A DNA stretch of 64,000 nucleotides from Chryseobacterium koreense CCUG 49689 (GTDB lineage: Bacteria; Bacteroidota; Bacteroidia; Flavobacteriales; Weeksellaceae): the NCBI RefSeq assembly GCF_001045435.1, contig NZ_LFNG01000002.1, forward strand, positions 1 to 64,000, written 5' to 3'. The position numbers were made by a program, and so were the translations under genes. Of the stretch, positions 35,644 to 43,245 are shown one piece after another. The notes under the pieces were generated by a model, which saw only the letters and a program-made list of their open reading frames with translations, did not search any database and was not told the origin of the DNA. The first letter of the stretch is position 1; the number at the start of each line of letters is the position of its first letter.

Positions 35644-36429
35644 ATGTGGAATAATACACTGAACATCAAGGTACTCGCAGCAATTTTCATCTCGGGACTT
35701 TTCAATGCACAGCTTTTCAGAACCAAAGACAGACAAGACCGTCTGGAAGGATTTGATAACCAAAAATTCAGCTACGGTTTTTATCTTGCAGCAAATAATT
35801 TTGACTACAGACTGGTTCTGCATCCAATGTTTGGGATGGATGGGCAGAGAAATCTTGTCCAGACCAAATCATCCTACAGTTTTGGAGCCGGATTAATCGG
35901 AAAAATGCGTCTCGACGACAATTTTGATTTAAGGCTGGAACCGGGACTTCAGTTCATGTCCAGAGAAATCATCTTTAATACCCAATCAAACGACCAATAT
36001 GCGGGTGGAACCGCTGCCAATGCGCCATTCACACCCAGAGCATTAACCGAAGCAGACAAGTTGCGAACAGTGAAATCCACCTATGTGGATGTACCATTGC
36101 TACTTGAAGTCCATGGCGACAGATGGTACAATTCAAGACCTTACGCCGCTGCCGGTGTCAACTGGATGATGAATTTGCAATCCAACAGCAAATCGGCAGA
36201 CGACAATGCCAACGGAATTTTCCGCACCACGACCAGTAATTTTGCCTGGACTGCAGAAATTGGAATTCAGTTCTATTTCAGCAGATTCAAACTGACTCCG
36301 GGTTTCCGTGGAACTTTCATGATCAATGACGAAATGGTGGCAGATAATGCTGAAACGCCTCCATATTGGACTTCGGCAATTTCTACCGCAAAAACCAGAG
36401 CTTTTATGTTTGTGCTGAAATTCGAATAA
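35644..36429 (+). CDS. porT: PorT-like type IX secretion protein
   Basis: The 261 residues start at ATG 35644 (MWNNTLNIKVLAAIF, signal peptide, cut near FNAQ). The rest is an eight-stranded outer-membrane barrel pattern: YGFYLAANNFDYRLVLHP, SYSFGAGLIGKMRLDDNFDLRLEPGLQF, VDVPLLLEVHG, YAAAGVNWMMN and RAFMFVLKFE. PorT (SprT in Flavobacterium) is needed for T9SS export and gliding, and it is often found next to ubiE in Bacteroidota; both the sequence pattern and the neighbour fit. The T9SS cargo at 22948 would depend on it. Confidence 0.85.
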   Translation: MWNNTLNIKVLAAIFISGLFNAQLFRTKDRQDRLEGFDNQKFSYGFYLAANNFDYRLVLHPMFGMDGQRNLVQTKSSYSFGAGLIGKMRLDDNFDLRLEPGLQFMSREIIFNTQSNDQYAGGTAANAPFTPRALTEADKLRTVKSTYVDVPLLLEVHGDRWYNSRPYAAAGVNWMMNLQSNSKSADDNANGIFRTTTSNFAWTAEIGIQFYFSRFKLTPGFRGTFMINDEMVADNAETPPYWTSAISTAKTRAFMFVLKFE

Positions 36430-36450
36430 AATATATTTAAATATTTCATG

Positions 36451-36482
36451 AAGAGAAGGTTGATCACGCCTTCTCTTTTTTT
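36451..36482 (+). terminator. Rho-independent terminator after porT
   Basis: AAGAGAAGG, loop, CCTTCTCTT, then TTTTT; a 9-bp stem 21 bp after the stop. Confidence 0.88.
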
Positions 36483-36565
36483 ATGCAAATAAATCTTCAA
36501 GAAATCCGCAATTCAATTTAAATTTTTATATTTTTGTACAATAGTTAGAATAACAACACCTGAAA

Positions 36566-36868
36566 ATGCTTCGAGACTTAGAGAATAATTTTTCGCTTTT
36601 GGAGAAAAAGGTTCTGAACTTCAGAAAAGATTATCAGAGCTTAAGCGAAAAATATTTGGAACTAAGTCGAGAACACGAAGAACTGAAGGCGAAATATGAC
36701 GAGGAAAGAAGAAAAAGTCAGGTATTAGCAGAAGAACAAAAAAATATAAAGCTTTACTCAGCAATATCTGGAAATCCAGACCACAACCGGCTGATGAAAA
36801 CGCACATCAACCGACTGATCAAAGAAGTGGATCACTGTATTGCAGAACTTCAAAACAACGGATTGTAA
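36566..36868 (+). CDS. Coiled-coil protein preceding zapA (ZapB-like)
   Basis: The 100 residues are one long heptad-patterned coiled coil (about 3-65: LENNFSLLEKKVLNF, SEKYLELSREHEELK). A short helix follows with HNRLMKTHINRLIKEVDHCI. The stop codon TAA shares its last A with the zapA ATG (TAATG at 36866-36870). Bacteroidota often have such a small coiled-coil gene next to zapA; a role as ZapA/FtsZ-ring partner is inferred from that pairing and the likeness in size to ZapB. Confidence 0.82.
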   Translation: MLRDLENNFSLLEKKVLNFRKDYQSLSEKYLELSREHEELKAKYDEERRKSQVLAEEQKNIKLYSAISGNPDHNRLMKTHINRLIKEVDHCIAELQNNGL

Positions 36869-37155
36869 TGGAAGTGAGAAGAATTACCATCACCATTGCC
36901 GGAAGGAATTATCCGCTAAATGTGCCCGCCGCAGAAGAAGAAACACTTCGAAAAGTAGGGAAACAGATTGAAGCCATGATTAAAGATTTTGAACAAAATT
37001 TTGACGTGAGAGACAAACAGGATGCTTTAGCGATGTGTGCCCTGAAAATGGGAACCAATGCAGAAGTATCGCAAATCACGAACGAAAAGAATATTAATGC
37101 CTCCAATGAAAGGTTGATGCAGATCAACCGGATTTTGGAAGCGCTGGAAAAGTAG
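36868..37155 (+). CDS. zapA: Cell division protein ZapA
   Basis: This 95-residue FtsZ-ring stabiliser has the N-terminal beta domain (RRITITIAGRNYPLNVPAAEE, then LRKVGKQIEAMIKDF) and a long C-terminal helix that forms the tetramer coiled coil (ASNERLMQINRILEALEK). The ALAMCALKMG helix is typical. It is translationally coupled to the coiled-coil gene before it and is followed by the 6S-like RNA and rny, the same order as in other flavobacteria. Confidence 0.92.
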   Translation: MEVRRITITIAGRNYPLNVPAAEEETLRKVGKQIEAMIKDFEQNFDVRDKQDALAMCALKMGTNAEVSQITNEKNINASNERLMQINRILEALEK

Positions 37156-37164
37156 ATTTTTCTT

Positions 37165-37347
37165 TTCCGGGAAATGACTGCCTACAATAGTTCTAACACA
37201 TTAAAGGTAAACTCAACGCTAAACAATTACCGGACGAAAGTTCATTTGATGGCGCGCCGACTTGCTCGGATTACAGAAAATGAAAATCAGTTCAAATCGT
37301 GTAGATTAGGAGTTTACTCTAATCCGGAATTATTGTGGGCTTTTTTT
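37165..37347 (+). ncRNA. ssrS: 6S-type regulatory RNA (6S-Flavo-like)
   Basis: The zapA-rny gap can fold as one long rod. The closing stem is GCCTACAAT (37180-37188) with ATTGTGGGC (37332-37340), including one G-U pair. After a large internal bulge comes GTAAACTC with GAGTTTAC, then further stems. A T-run (37341-37347) ends it. Location after zapA and rod-with-bubble shape match 6S RNA, which binds RNA polymerase in stationary phase; a 6S-Flavo family is described in flavobacteria. The exact ends are uncertain, and the open frame inside is spurious. Confidence 0.7.
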
Positions 37348-37379
37348 ATGAACTAGAACAAAAATAAACATAGATATAC

Positions 37380-38951
37380 ATGGACTTAATAACAATTATC
37401 ATCGGCATGGTTTGTCTGGGAATCGGTGCAGTTTTAGGATTTGTCTTTTCCAAAAGCTCACTGAATTCAAAGGCAAAATTCATCATTAATGATGCCAAGA
37501 AAAACGCCGAAAACCTTATAGAAAAAGCCACGGTGCAAGCAGAAGCCGTGAAGAAGGAAAAACATCTGCAGGCCAAGGAAAAATTCCTGGAACTCAAGTC
37601 GCAGCACGATGCCGATATTCAGCAGAGAGAAAAGAAAATGCAGGAAGCCGAGAAACGCATCAAAGACAAAGAGCACAAACTCAATGACGAATTGAGCAAA
37701 ACCGGAAAACTGGAAAAAGATTTGGACAGGCAAATCGCAGACTACGGCAAAAAGCACGAAATCCTGGAAAGAAAACAACAGGAACTGGATACAATCACTG
37801 CCCAGAAAGTGGAAATTCTTGAAAAGATTTCTGGTTATTCCGCCGAAGATGCCAAGAGAGAACTGGTGGAAGCCATGAAAGCCGAAGCGAAAACAAAAGC
37901 GCAAGCTCACGTGCAAAGCATCATGGAAGAAGCCAACCTCAATGCAAAACAAGAAGCCAAAAAAATCGTCATCCAAACCATTCAAAGAATCGGAACAGAG
38001 CAGGCAATTGAAAACTCGGTTTCTGTGTTCAATATTGAATCAGATGAAGTGAAAGGAAGAATCATCGGTAGAGAAGGTAGAAATATCCGTGCTTTGGAAG
38101 CGGCAACCGGTGTTGAAATCATCGTGGATGATACTCCGGAAGCGATCCTGCTTTCCTGCTTCGATCCGGTCAGAAGAGAAATCGCCAGATTATCGCTGCA
38201 CCGTTTGGTGACCGACGGAAGAATTCACCCTGCAAGAATCGAGGAAGTGGTTGAAAAAACCAGAAAACATATCGAGGAAGAAATCATCGAAGTTGGTAAA
38301 AGAACCATCATCGATTTGGGAATCCACGGACTTCATCCGGAATTGGTGAAAATCGTGGGACGAATGAAATACCGTTCCTCTTATGGACAAAACCTTTTGC
38401 AGCACTCCAGAGAAGTTGCAAATATCGCAGCTACGATGGCCGCAGAACTGGGACTCAACGTGAAATTGGCGAAAAGAGCCGGTTTGCTGCACGATATCGG
38501 AAAAGTTCCGGAACAGGAATCTGAACTTCCGCACGCGCTTCTAGGAATGCAGTGGGCAGAAAAATTCGGAGAAAATCCAGAAGTGGTCAACGCAATTGGA
38601 GCACACCATGACGAGGTTGAAATGACTTCGCTACTTTCGCCGATCATCCAAGTTGCCGACGGAATTTCCGGAGCAAGACCAGGTGCTAGAAGACAGGTTT
38701 TGGAATCTTATATCCAAAGATTGAAAGATTTGGAAGCTGCCGCATTGAGTTTTGACGGGGTTTCCAGTGCTTATGCAATCCAGGCGGGTCGTGAGCTCCG
38801 TGTAATGGTGGAAAGCGGAAAGGTGAACGATGAGCAGAGTGCACAGCTTTCTTATGATATTTCAGAAAAAATCCAAAATGAACTCACTTATCCGGGGCAG
38901 GTCAGAATCACCGTGATTCGCGAAACCAGAGCAGTGAATATCGCAAGGTAA
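37380..38951 (+). CDS. rny: Ribonuclease Y
   Basis: This 523-residue membrane-bound endoribonuclease starts bulk mRNA decay. The N-terminal membrane helix (about 1-22, [19 protein letters not shown]) is followed by a long charged coiled coil (about 30-190), a KH domain ([19 protein letters not shown], about 225-270) and the HD domain ([19 protein letters not shown] and [10 protein letters not shown], about 335-430). The end [14 protein letters not shown] is family-typical. The length equals Bacillus RNase Y. It is preceded by the 6S-like RNA. Confidence 0.96.
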   Translation: MDLITIIIGMVCLGIGAVLGFVFSKSSLNSKAKFIINDAKKNAENLIEKATVQAEAVKKEKHLQAKEKFLELKSQHDADIQQREKKMQEAEKRIKDKEHKLNDELSKTGKLEKDLDRQIADYGKKHEILERKQQELDTITAQKVEILEKISGYSAEDAKRELVEAMKAEAKTKAQAHVQSIMEEANLNAKQEAKKIVIQTIQRIGTEQAIENSVSVFNIESDEVKGRIIGREGRNIRALEAATGVEIIVDDTPEAILLSCFDPVRREIARLSLHRLVTDGRIHPARIEEVVEKTRKHIEEEIIEVGKRTIIDLGIHGLHPELVKIVGRMKYRSSYGQNLLQHSREVANIAATMAAELGLNVKLAKRAGLLHDIGKVPEQESELPHALLGMQWAEKFGENPEVVNAIGAHHDEVEMTSLLSPIIQVADGISGARPGARRQVLESYIQRLKDLEAAALSFDGVSSAYAIQAGRELRVMVESGKVNDEQSAQLSYDISEKIQNELTYPGQVRITVIRETRAVNIAR

Positions 38952-38980
38952 CAATCCTTTCGGAAAAAAATCTTTTTAAA

Positions 38981-39012
38981 AAGTCCCTTCAGCAAATGAA
39001 GGGACTTTTTGT
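38981..39012. terminator. Bidirectional terminator rny / mutS2
   Basis: AAGTCCCTTCA, loop GCAAA, TGAAGGGACTT, with A's before and T's after. A perfect 11-bp stem lies between the convergent genes. Confidence 0.92.
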
Positions 39013-39019
39013 TTAAGCC

Positions 39020-41170
39020 TTAAATCCTTTCCAACTCATCCCCCGAAATCTGGGTTTTAAACGTTCCGTAATTCACGGTCACCTTTTGGTTTTTGTCGAT
39101 TTTCTCAATGGTTCCCACAGAAGTGGAACCCGAAATTCTCACACGCTGCCCAACTTTCAGCCAGACTGCGCGCTCTTTCTTTTTTCGGTCTTCTAATTTC
39201 TCATGGGTTTCCGCGATTTTTTCCTGAACGTTTTCCTTCTTGAGTTGCTGCGTGATTTTCCTTTTGATGACCTGGAGTTTTTTGGACTCATCTTTGTCTG
39301 AGCCGAGTTTTCGGAATTTTTCCTGTTCCAGAATTTTCACGAAATCCCTCACCACATCTTTCCTGGATTTTCCTTTCACATAAGAATCGATGAAACCCTC
39401 AATCTTATTTCCGAACTGCAATTTCCGGTGTTCGTCTTCGTAAAGTTTTTGAAAATTGAAAAGTTTTTGCTGAAGCTGTTCATTGAGTTTTTCCAGATTT
39501 TCACGCTTGTTTTGGGTAGATTCTTTCTGTTCGGTCAAATTGGATTTCAGTTTTTCGACCTCAAATTTTTCCTGCTGCAATTTCACGATGGTCTTGTCAA
39601 GATTCACGATGTCGTGTTCCACCTTTTTCTTTGCAGAATTAATGATGAATTTTGGAATTTTGTTTTTCTCTGCCACTTCGAAGGTGAAGGAGCTTCCGGC
39701 TTGTCCGACTTCCAGTTTGTAAAGTGGTTCCAAAGAATTTTCGTCGAAAAGCATCGCTGCATTTTGCGCGTTGGGAAGTTGCTCGATCACCAGTTTAATA
39801 TTGGTGTAATGCGTGGTGATGATGGCGAAAGATTTCTTATCATAAAAGAATTCCAGAAAACTCTCCGCCAAAGCACCTCCCAATTCCGGATCAGAACCGG
39901 TCCCGAATTCGTCGATCAACAAAAGGGTATCGGAATTGGCTTCTCGGATGATCTTCGACATCTTTTTTAATCGGGAAGAATACGTGGAAAGATGGTTTTC
40001 AATCGACTGATTGTCCCCGATATCGGTCATTAATTTCTTAAAGAAAAACATTTCCGATTTTGGGTGAACCGGAACCAATATTCCGCTCTGAATCATCAGT
40101 TGAAGCAACCCGACCGTTTTCAAAGTGATGGATTTTCCACCGGCATTGGGTCCGGAAATACAGATGATTCGGTTATGTTCCGTTAAAGTCAAAGTTTGCG
40201 GAAAAATCTGTTTCTTCGCTTCCCGGTTGCTGATGAGCAAAAGTGGATGGAATGCATTGACAAGGCGCAAAGTCTTATGCCGGTTGATCTTAGGTAAAAC
40301 GCCGCCGATTTTTTCAGCGAATTTTGCTTTGGCTCTGGTCAAATCCAAATCGAAAATATAGCTTTGATAATCTGAAAGGTCTGGCTGAAATTCGGAGATT
40401 TCTGCTGTGAGTTTCCTTAAGATTTTATCGACTTCTTTTTTTTCTTCCTCCAGATTTTCACGAAGTTTAAACTGGTGTTTTACTACGGATTCGGGTTGAA
40501 TATAGGTAATTGACCCTGTCTTTGAAACCCCCAAAACTCTTCCGGAAACTCTTTTTTTGTATCCCGATTTCACCGCCAAAACCCTTTGGTCATCAATGAT
40601 GCTTTCCTTGATGTCGTCTAAAAAATCGGTTGTTGAGAACGAGCTTAAAGTCCGGTTAAAGTTTTCCTGAATGGCTTTTCTGGCGTGCTGGATTTCGGTT
40701 CGAAGCGTTTTCAGGAGTTGGGAAGCTTCGCTTTTCACTTCACCGAAACGATTGAAAACCTTGTCTATTTTGTCGATGATTTCCTTTCTAAATTCTAATT
40801 CTTTGACATCATTATTAAGGTTCAGGAATAATTCTTCGAATGGCGGGAAGAATTTTTGAAGTTTTCCGATTTGCTCAGTCAAACTTTTTATTTTGATAAA
40901 GGCTGAATTCTCTAACCGGAAATTTTCGATCATCATCAGTTTTAGTTCCTGCTCAATATCTTCATATTCATGAAATGGAATGGCGTTTTCGCTTTCAAAA
41001 CTCGATAGAAACTCCGCCACTTTTTTTAGGGAAAGTTCGGCTTCTTCGATCTTCATCGGGCTGATTGCCAGGATTTTCTCCGCAATTTTGGGTGAAAATG
41101 CAAATGGAGCTATTTCCGACAAAAGTTCGGGAAATTCTAATTCGTCTAAATCTTCTTGTTGTATATGCAC
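39020..41170 (-). CDS. MutS2-type ATPase lacking the Smr nuclease domain
   Basis: The 716 residues have the MutS2 order: N-terminal LDELEFPELLSEIAPFA, helical core, Walker A ISGPNAGGKSITLKTVG (about 330-346), Walker B TLLLIDEFGTGSDPELGGAL, then TTHYTNIK, a long coiled coil (about 510-640) and a KOW-like C-terminal piece (VGQRVRISGSTSVGTIEKI). Full MutS2 proteins (about 780-790) end in a Smr endonuclease domain; here the protein stops after SGDELERI. MutS2 acts on recombination intermediates or stalled, collided ribosomes. The start is GTG 41170, since no ATG exists before residue 39, and the -7 box ends 4 nt upstream. Confidence 0.9.
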   Translation of the reverse strand: MHIQQEDLDELEFPELLSEIAPFAFSPKIAEKILAISPMKIEEAELSLKKVAEFLSSFESENAIPFHEYEDIEQELKLMMIENFRLENSAFIKIKSLTEQIGKLQKFFPPFEELFLNLNNDVKELEFRKEIIDKIDKVFNRFGEVKSEASQLLKTLRTEIQHARKAIQENFNRTLSSFSTTDFLDDIKESIIDDQRVLAVKSGYKKRVSGRVLGVSKTGSITYIQPESVVKHQFKLRENLEEEKKEVDKILRKLTAEISEFQPDLSDYQSYIFDLDLTRAKAKFAEKIGGVLPKINRHKTLRLVNAFHPLLLISNREAKKQIFPQTLTLTEHNRIICISGPNAGGKSITLKTVGLLQLMIQSGILVPVHPKSEMFFFKKLMTDIGDNQSIENHLSTYSSRLKKMSKIIREANSDTLLLIDEFGTGSDPELGGALAESFLEFFYDKKSFAIITTHYTNIKLVIEQLPNAQNAAMLFDENSLEPLYKLEVGQAGSSFTFEVAEKNKIPKFIINSAKKKVEHDIVNLDKTIVKLQQEKFEVEKLKSNLTEQKESTQNKRENLEKLNEQLQQKLFNFQKLYEDEHRKLQFGNKIEGFIDSYVKGKSRKDVVRDFVKILEQEKFRKLGSDKDESKKLQVIKRKITQQLKKENVQEKIAETHEKLEDRKKKERAVWLKVGQRVRISGSTSVGTIEKIDKNQKVTVNYGTFKTQISGDELERI

Positions 41171-41174
41171 TTTG

Positions 41175-41182
41175 CAAAAATA
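41175..41182 (-). promoter_or_regulatory. -7 box of mutS2 (TATTTTTG), likely leaderless GTG start
   Basis: The minus strand reads TATTTTTG, ending 4 nt before the GTG at 41170. The octamer array 41194-41273 lies where the -33 region and upstream DNA would be. Confidence 0.6.
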
Positions 41183-41193
41183 ATCAATTTGTT

Positions 41194-41273
41194 GATGTGA
41201 TGATATGATGATGTGGTGATGTGGTGATGTGGTGATGTGATGATGTGATGATGTGATGATGTGATGATGTGAT
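41194..41273 (+). repeat. Octamer array, ten units of GATGTGRT
   Basis: Ten consecutive 8-mers: GATGTGAT, GATATGAT, three GATGTGGT, five GATGTGAT. It uses the same unit as 21109-21172 and sits in the divergent promoter region of mutS2 and ung. Confidence 0.9.
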
Positions 41274-41330
41274 GTTGATCCAAACTGTTCATGTAGAAGA
41301 AGGTTGGAAATGATAATTCTGGAAATGTCT

Positions 41331-41338
41331 TATTTTTG
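41331..41338 (+). promoter_or_regulatory. -7 box of ung (TATTTTTG)
   Basis: TATTTTTG ends 26 bp before the chosen ATG 41365. It overlaps the alternative GTG at 41338 and so argues against that start. TTG at 41304-41306 is a possible -33, slightly far (24 bp). Confidence 0.6.
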
Positions 41339-41364
41339 TGGAAATCATTCCCCGCTTCCCATTT

Positions 41365-42006
41365 ATGAATTGGTCCGAAATTTTAGCACCTGTAAGAAAC
41401 TCCGATTATTTTAAAGACCTTTGGCAAAAAGTAAGGGCTGAATATGCTTCCGGAAAATGTTTCCCGCCGGAAAACCAAATTTTCCGTGCTTTGGAACTGA
41501 CTCCGTTTGATGAGGTGAAAGTGGTGATCATTGGGCAGGATCCTTACCATAATGATTTTCAAGCGAATGGGCTTTGTTTTTCTGTTTCTGAAGAAGTTTC
41601 TGCGCCTCCTTCTTTAAAAAATATTTTCACCGAACTGAAAAACGATTTAGGGATTGTGCGGACTAAAACCGAACTCGACGACTGGGCGAAACAAGGCGTA
41701 TTGCTTTTGAATACTACATTGTCGGTGAAAGCACATGTTCCAAATTCGCATAAAGATCTTGGTTGGGGAAAATTTACAGATTTTGTAATCCGCGAAATTT
41801 CGGATAAGAAAGAAAATGTGGTGTTCGTTTTGTGGGGCGCTTTTGCACAAAAAAAGGAGGAACTCATCGATTCCTCTAAGCATTTTATTATTAAATCGGC
41901 TCACCCTTCACCTTTTTCGGTTTATCGAGGATTTTACGGCAGCAAGCCATTTTCTAAAATCAATGACTATTTAGCATCAAAAAAATTGGGGGTTATTTTG
42001 TGGTAA
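41365..42006 (+). CDS. ung: Uracil-DNA glycosylase
   Basis: This enzyme removes uracil from DNA as the first step of base excision repair. The 213 residues start at MNWSEILAPV. The family-1 water-activating loop is GQDPYHNDF (about 57-65, Asp59), followed by NGLCFSV, LLLNTTLSV and the DNA-intercalation loop HPSPFSVYRGF. All catalytic parts are present. The 3' end overlaps the convergent lipoprotein gene by 14 bp. It is divergent from mutS2, giving a small repair-gene pair. Confidence 0.95.
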   Translation: MNWSEILAPVRNSDYFKDLWQKVRAEYASGKCFPPENQIFRALELTPFDEVKVVIIGQDPYHNDFQANGLCFSVSEEVSAPPSLKNIFTELKNDLGIVRTKTELDDWAKQGVLLLNTTLSVKAHVPNSHKDLGWGKFTDFVIREISDKKENVVFVLWGAFAQKKEELIDSSKHFIIKSAHPSPFSVYRGFYGSKPFSKINDYLASKKLGVILW

Positions 42007-42685
42007 CTCCGTCGCCGTTTGAGCTTTTAGAGAATTTTAACCCGATTTTATAATTCCCTTGTCGTGCTTTAAATCCTTTTTCCGCAGTAGTTTGAGGATA
42101 AACTTCAACCAGGGAAATACTGTAACCATTGAAATTTCCTGTGGTTGTGGTTCCTCTTCTGGCGTCATTTGTGGTGCTCAGTTGAAAAGTCATCGGACGG
42201 GTATAAGTTCCCATCAGTTCAATTTCGGCAGTAGCGTTTCCGGCCCAAATGCAATCTACACCTTGCGGACAACGGCTGTCTTCAAGCATTTTCTTGAAGG
42301 TGACATTCATTTCATATTCTTTCAAAAATCGATTTTCACCTTCTTTTAGATAGATGACGCCACCTTTGTCGGATTTTGCAGAACGCAGAGCGGCCTCTTT
42401 TTTTGCCTGATCCAATGCTTCTTTGTCGGGTGGTAATCCTGGTGCCATTTCCGGTTCACCTTTTTTGGGGGATGATGTTTGGTCCTGCATGGTGGTATTT
42501 ATTGAAGGATTGACTTTGTCATTTGTTGCATTTGCGCTGGTCGTGGAATGTTCTGCCACTGTGGAAGTGGTAGTAGCGTTCACAGACGTTTCTTTGCTGG
42601 TGTTTTCGTTCTTTGCGTCAGGATTTGCACAGGTCGCCAATGTGAGCAATCCAAATGCGGTAATTATGATTGGTTGATACATCAT
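41993..42685 (-). CDS. Lipoprotein with Thr/Ser-rich linker and CPxGVxCIWAG motif
   Basis: The 230 residues have a lipobox LATC (Cys19; the start may also be the second Met). A low-complexity Thr/Ser/Asn linker (about 25-90) follows, then a globular domain (about 110-225) with SRCPQGVDCIWAGNATAEIEL and GYSISLVEVYPQT. The motif with two Cys and IWAG is common to a family of small secreted proteins of unknown role in many bacteria; the Cys pair could form a disulfide. The gene overlaps ung by 14 bp tail to tail and lies 8 bp behind the DUF456 gene. Confidence 0.8.
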   Translation of the reverse strand: MMYQPIIITAFGLLTLATCANPDAKNENTSKETSVNATTTSTVAEHSTTSANATNDKVNPSINTTMQDQTSSPKKGEPEMAPGLPPDKEALDQAKKEAALRSAKSDKGGVIYLKEGENRFLKEYEMNVTFKKMLEDSRCPQGVDCIWAGNATAEIELMGTYTRPMTFQLSTTNDARRGTTTTGNFNGYSISLVEVYPQTTAEKGFKARQGNYKIGLKFSKSSNGDGVTTK

Positions 42686-42693
42686 TTTTATTT

Positions 42694-43179
42694 TTAAAAG
42701 AGGTCAATTATTACCACCAAAAACATTGCCAAAGCAACGATGAAATTAAATCCGGTTCCATATATAAAGCCTATCAGGGCGCCTTTTGTGGAATTCCATG
42801 CTTTTTTTTTGTCATGTGCATCGTGCAATAATTCCCCGATAAAAACACCCAAAAACATCCCAATCAAGAATCCAAACGGAATTGGAATGAAGTACATCCC
42901 TGCAAAAGTTCCGACTACTGAACCCACGCTTCCCCATCGGGTTCCACCGTATCTGCGGTTCGTTCGCGCGGGAATTACATAATTCAGAACGACGGATATT
43001 CCGGTTAATACCACGAAGATCCAGATATAAATCATTGAAAGTGGAGCATCTGTCCCAAATTTATAGATCAACAATCCACATAAACTTAGGAGGAGTCCTG
43101 GCAAAACTGGAATAATGGTTCCTACAATCCCCAATATCATTAAGATCAGCACCACAAGGTAAATTAAACTGTTCTCCAT
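42694..43179 (-). CDS. DUF456 family membrane protein
   Basis: The 161 residues hold about five membrane segments with many Gly: LILMILGIVGTIIPVLPGLLL, MYFIPIPFGFLIGMFLGVFIGELLHD and GFNFIVALAMFLVVIIDL. The GTIIPVLPG and GEL(L) blocks are the DUF456 signature. The function is unknown. It is followed at 8 bp by the lipoprotein gene, so they are probably one transcript, and it is divergent from the MscS-type channel. Confidence 0.9.
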   Translation of the reverse strand: MENSLIYLVVLILMILGIVGTIIPVLPGLLLSLCGLLIYKFGTDAPLSMIYIWIFVVLTGISVVLNYVIPARTNRRYGGTRWGSVGSVVGTFAGMYFIPIPFGFLIGMFLGVFIGELLHDAHDKKKAWNSTKGALIGFIYGTGFNFIVALAMFLVVIIDLF

Positions 43180-43232
43180 TTCTTTTTTTTGTTAAAAATA
43201 ATTATTAATCAGCGAATAACAAACAGTTTTCT

Positions 43233-43240
43233 TAATTTTG
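43233..43240 (+). promoter_or_regulatory. -7 box of the MscS-type gene (TAATTTTG), likely leaderless
   Basis: TAATTTTG ends 5 nt before the ATG at 43246. No -33 TTTG at good distance was found. Confidence 0.55.
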
Positions 43241-43245
43241 TACTG

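Noticed and set aside
37174-37356. Plus-strand 60-codon open frame between zapA and rny
   Set aside because: It lies wholly in the rod-shaped 6S-like RNA and its peptide has no sensible features.
41194-41273. CRISPR-like array
   Set aside because: The period is 8 bp with no spacers and no cas genes; it is a simple tandem array.
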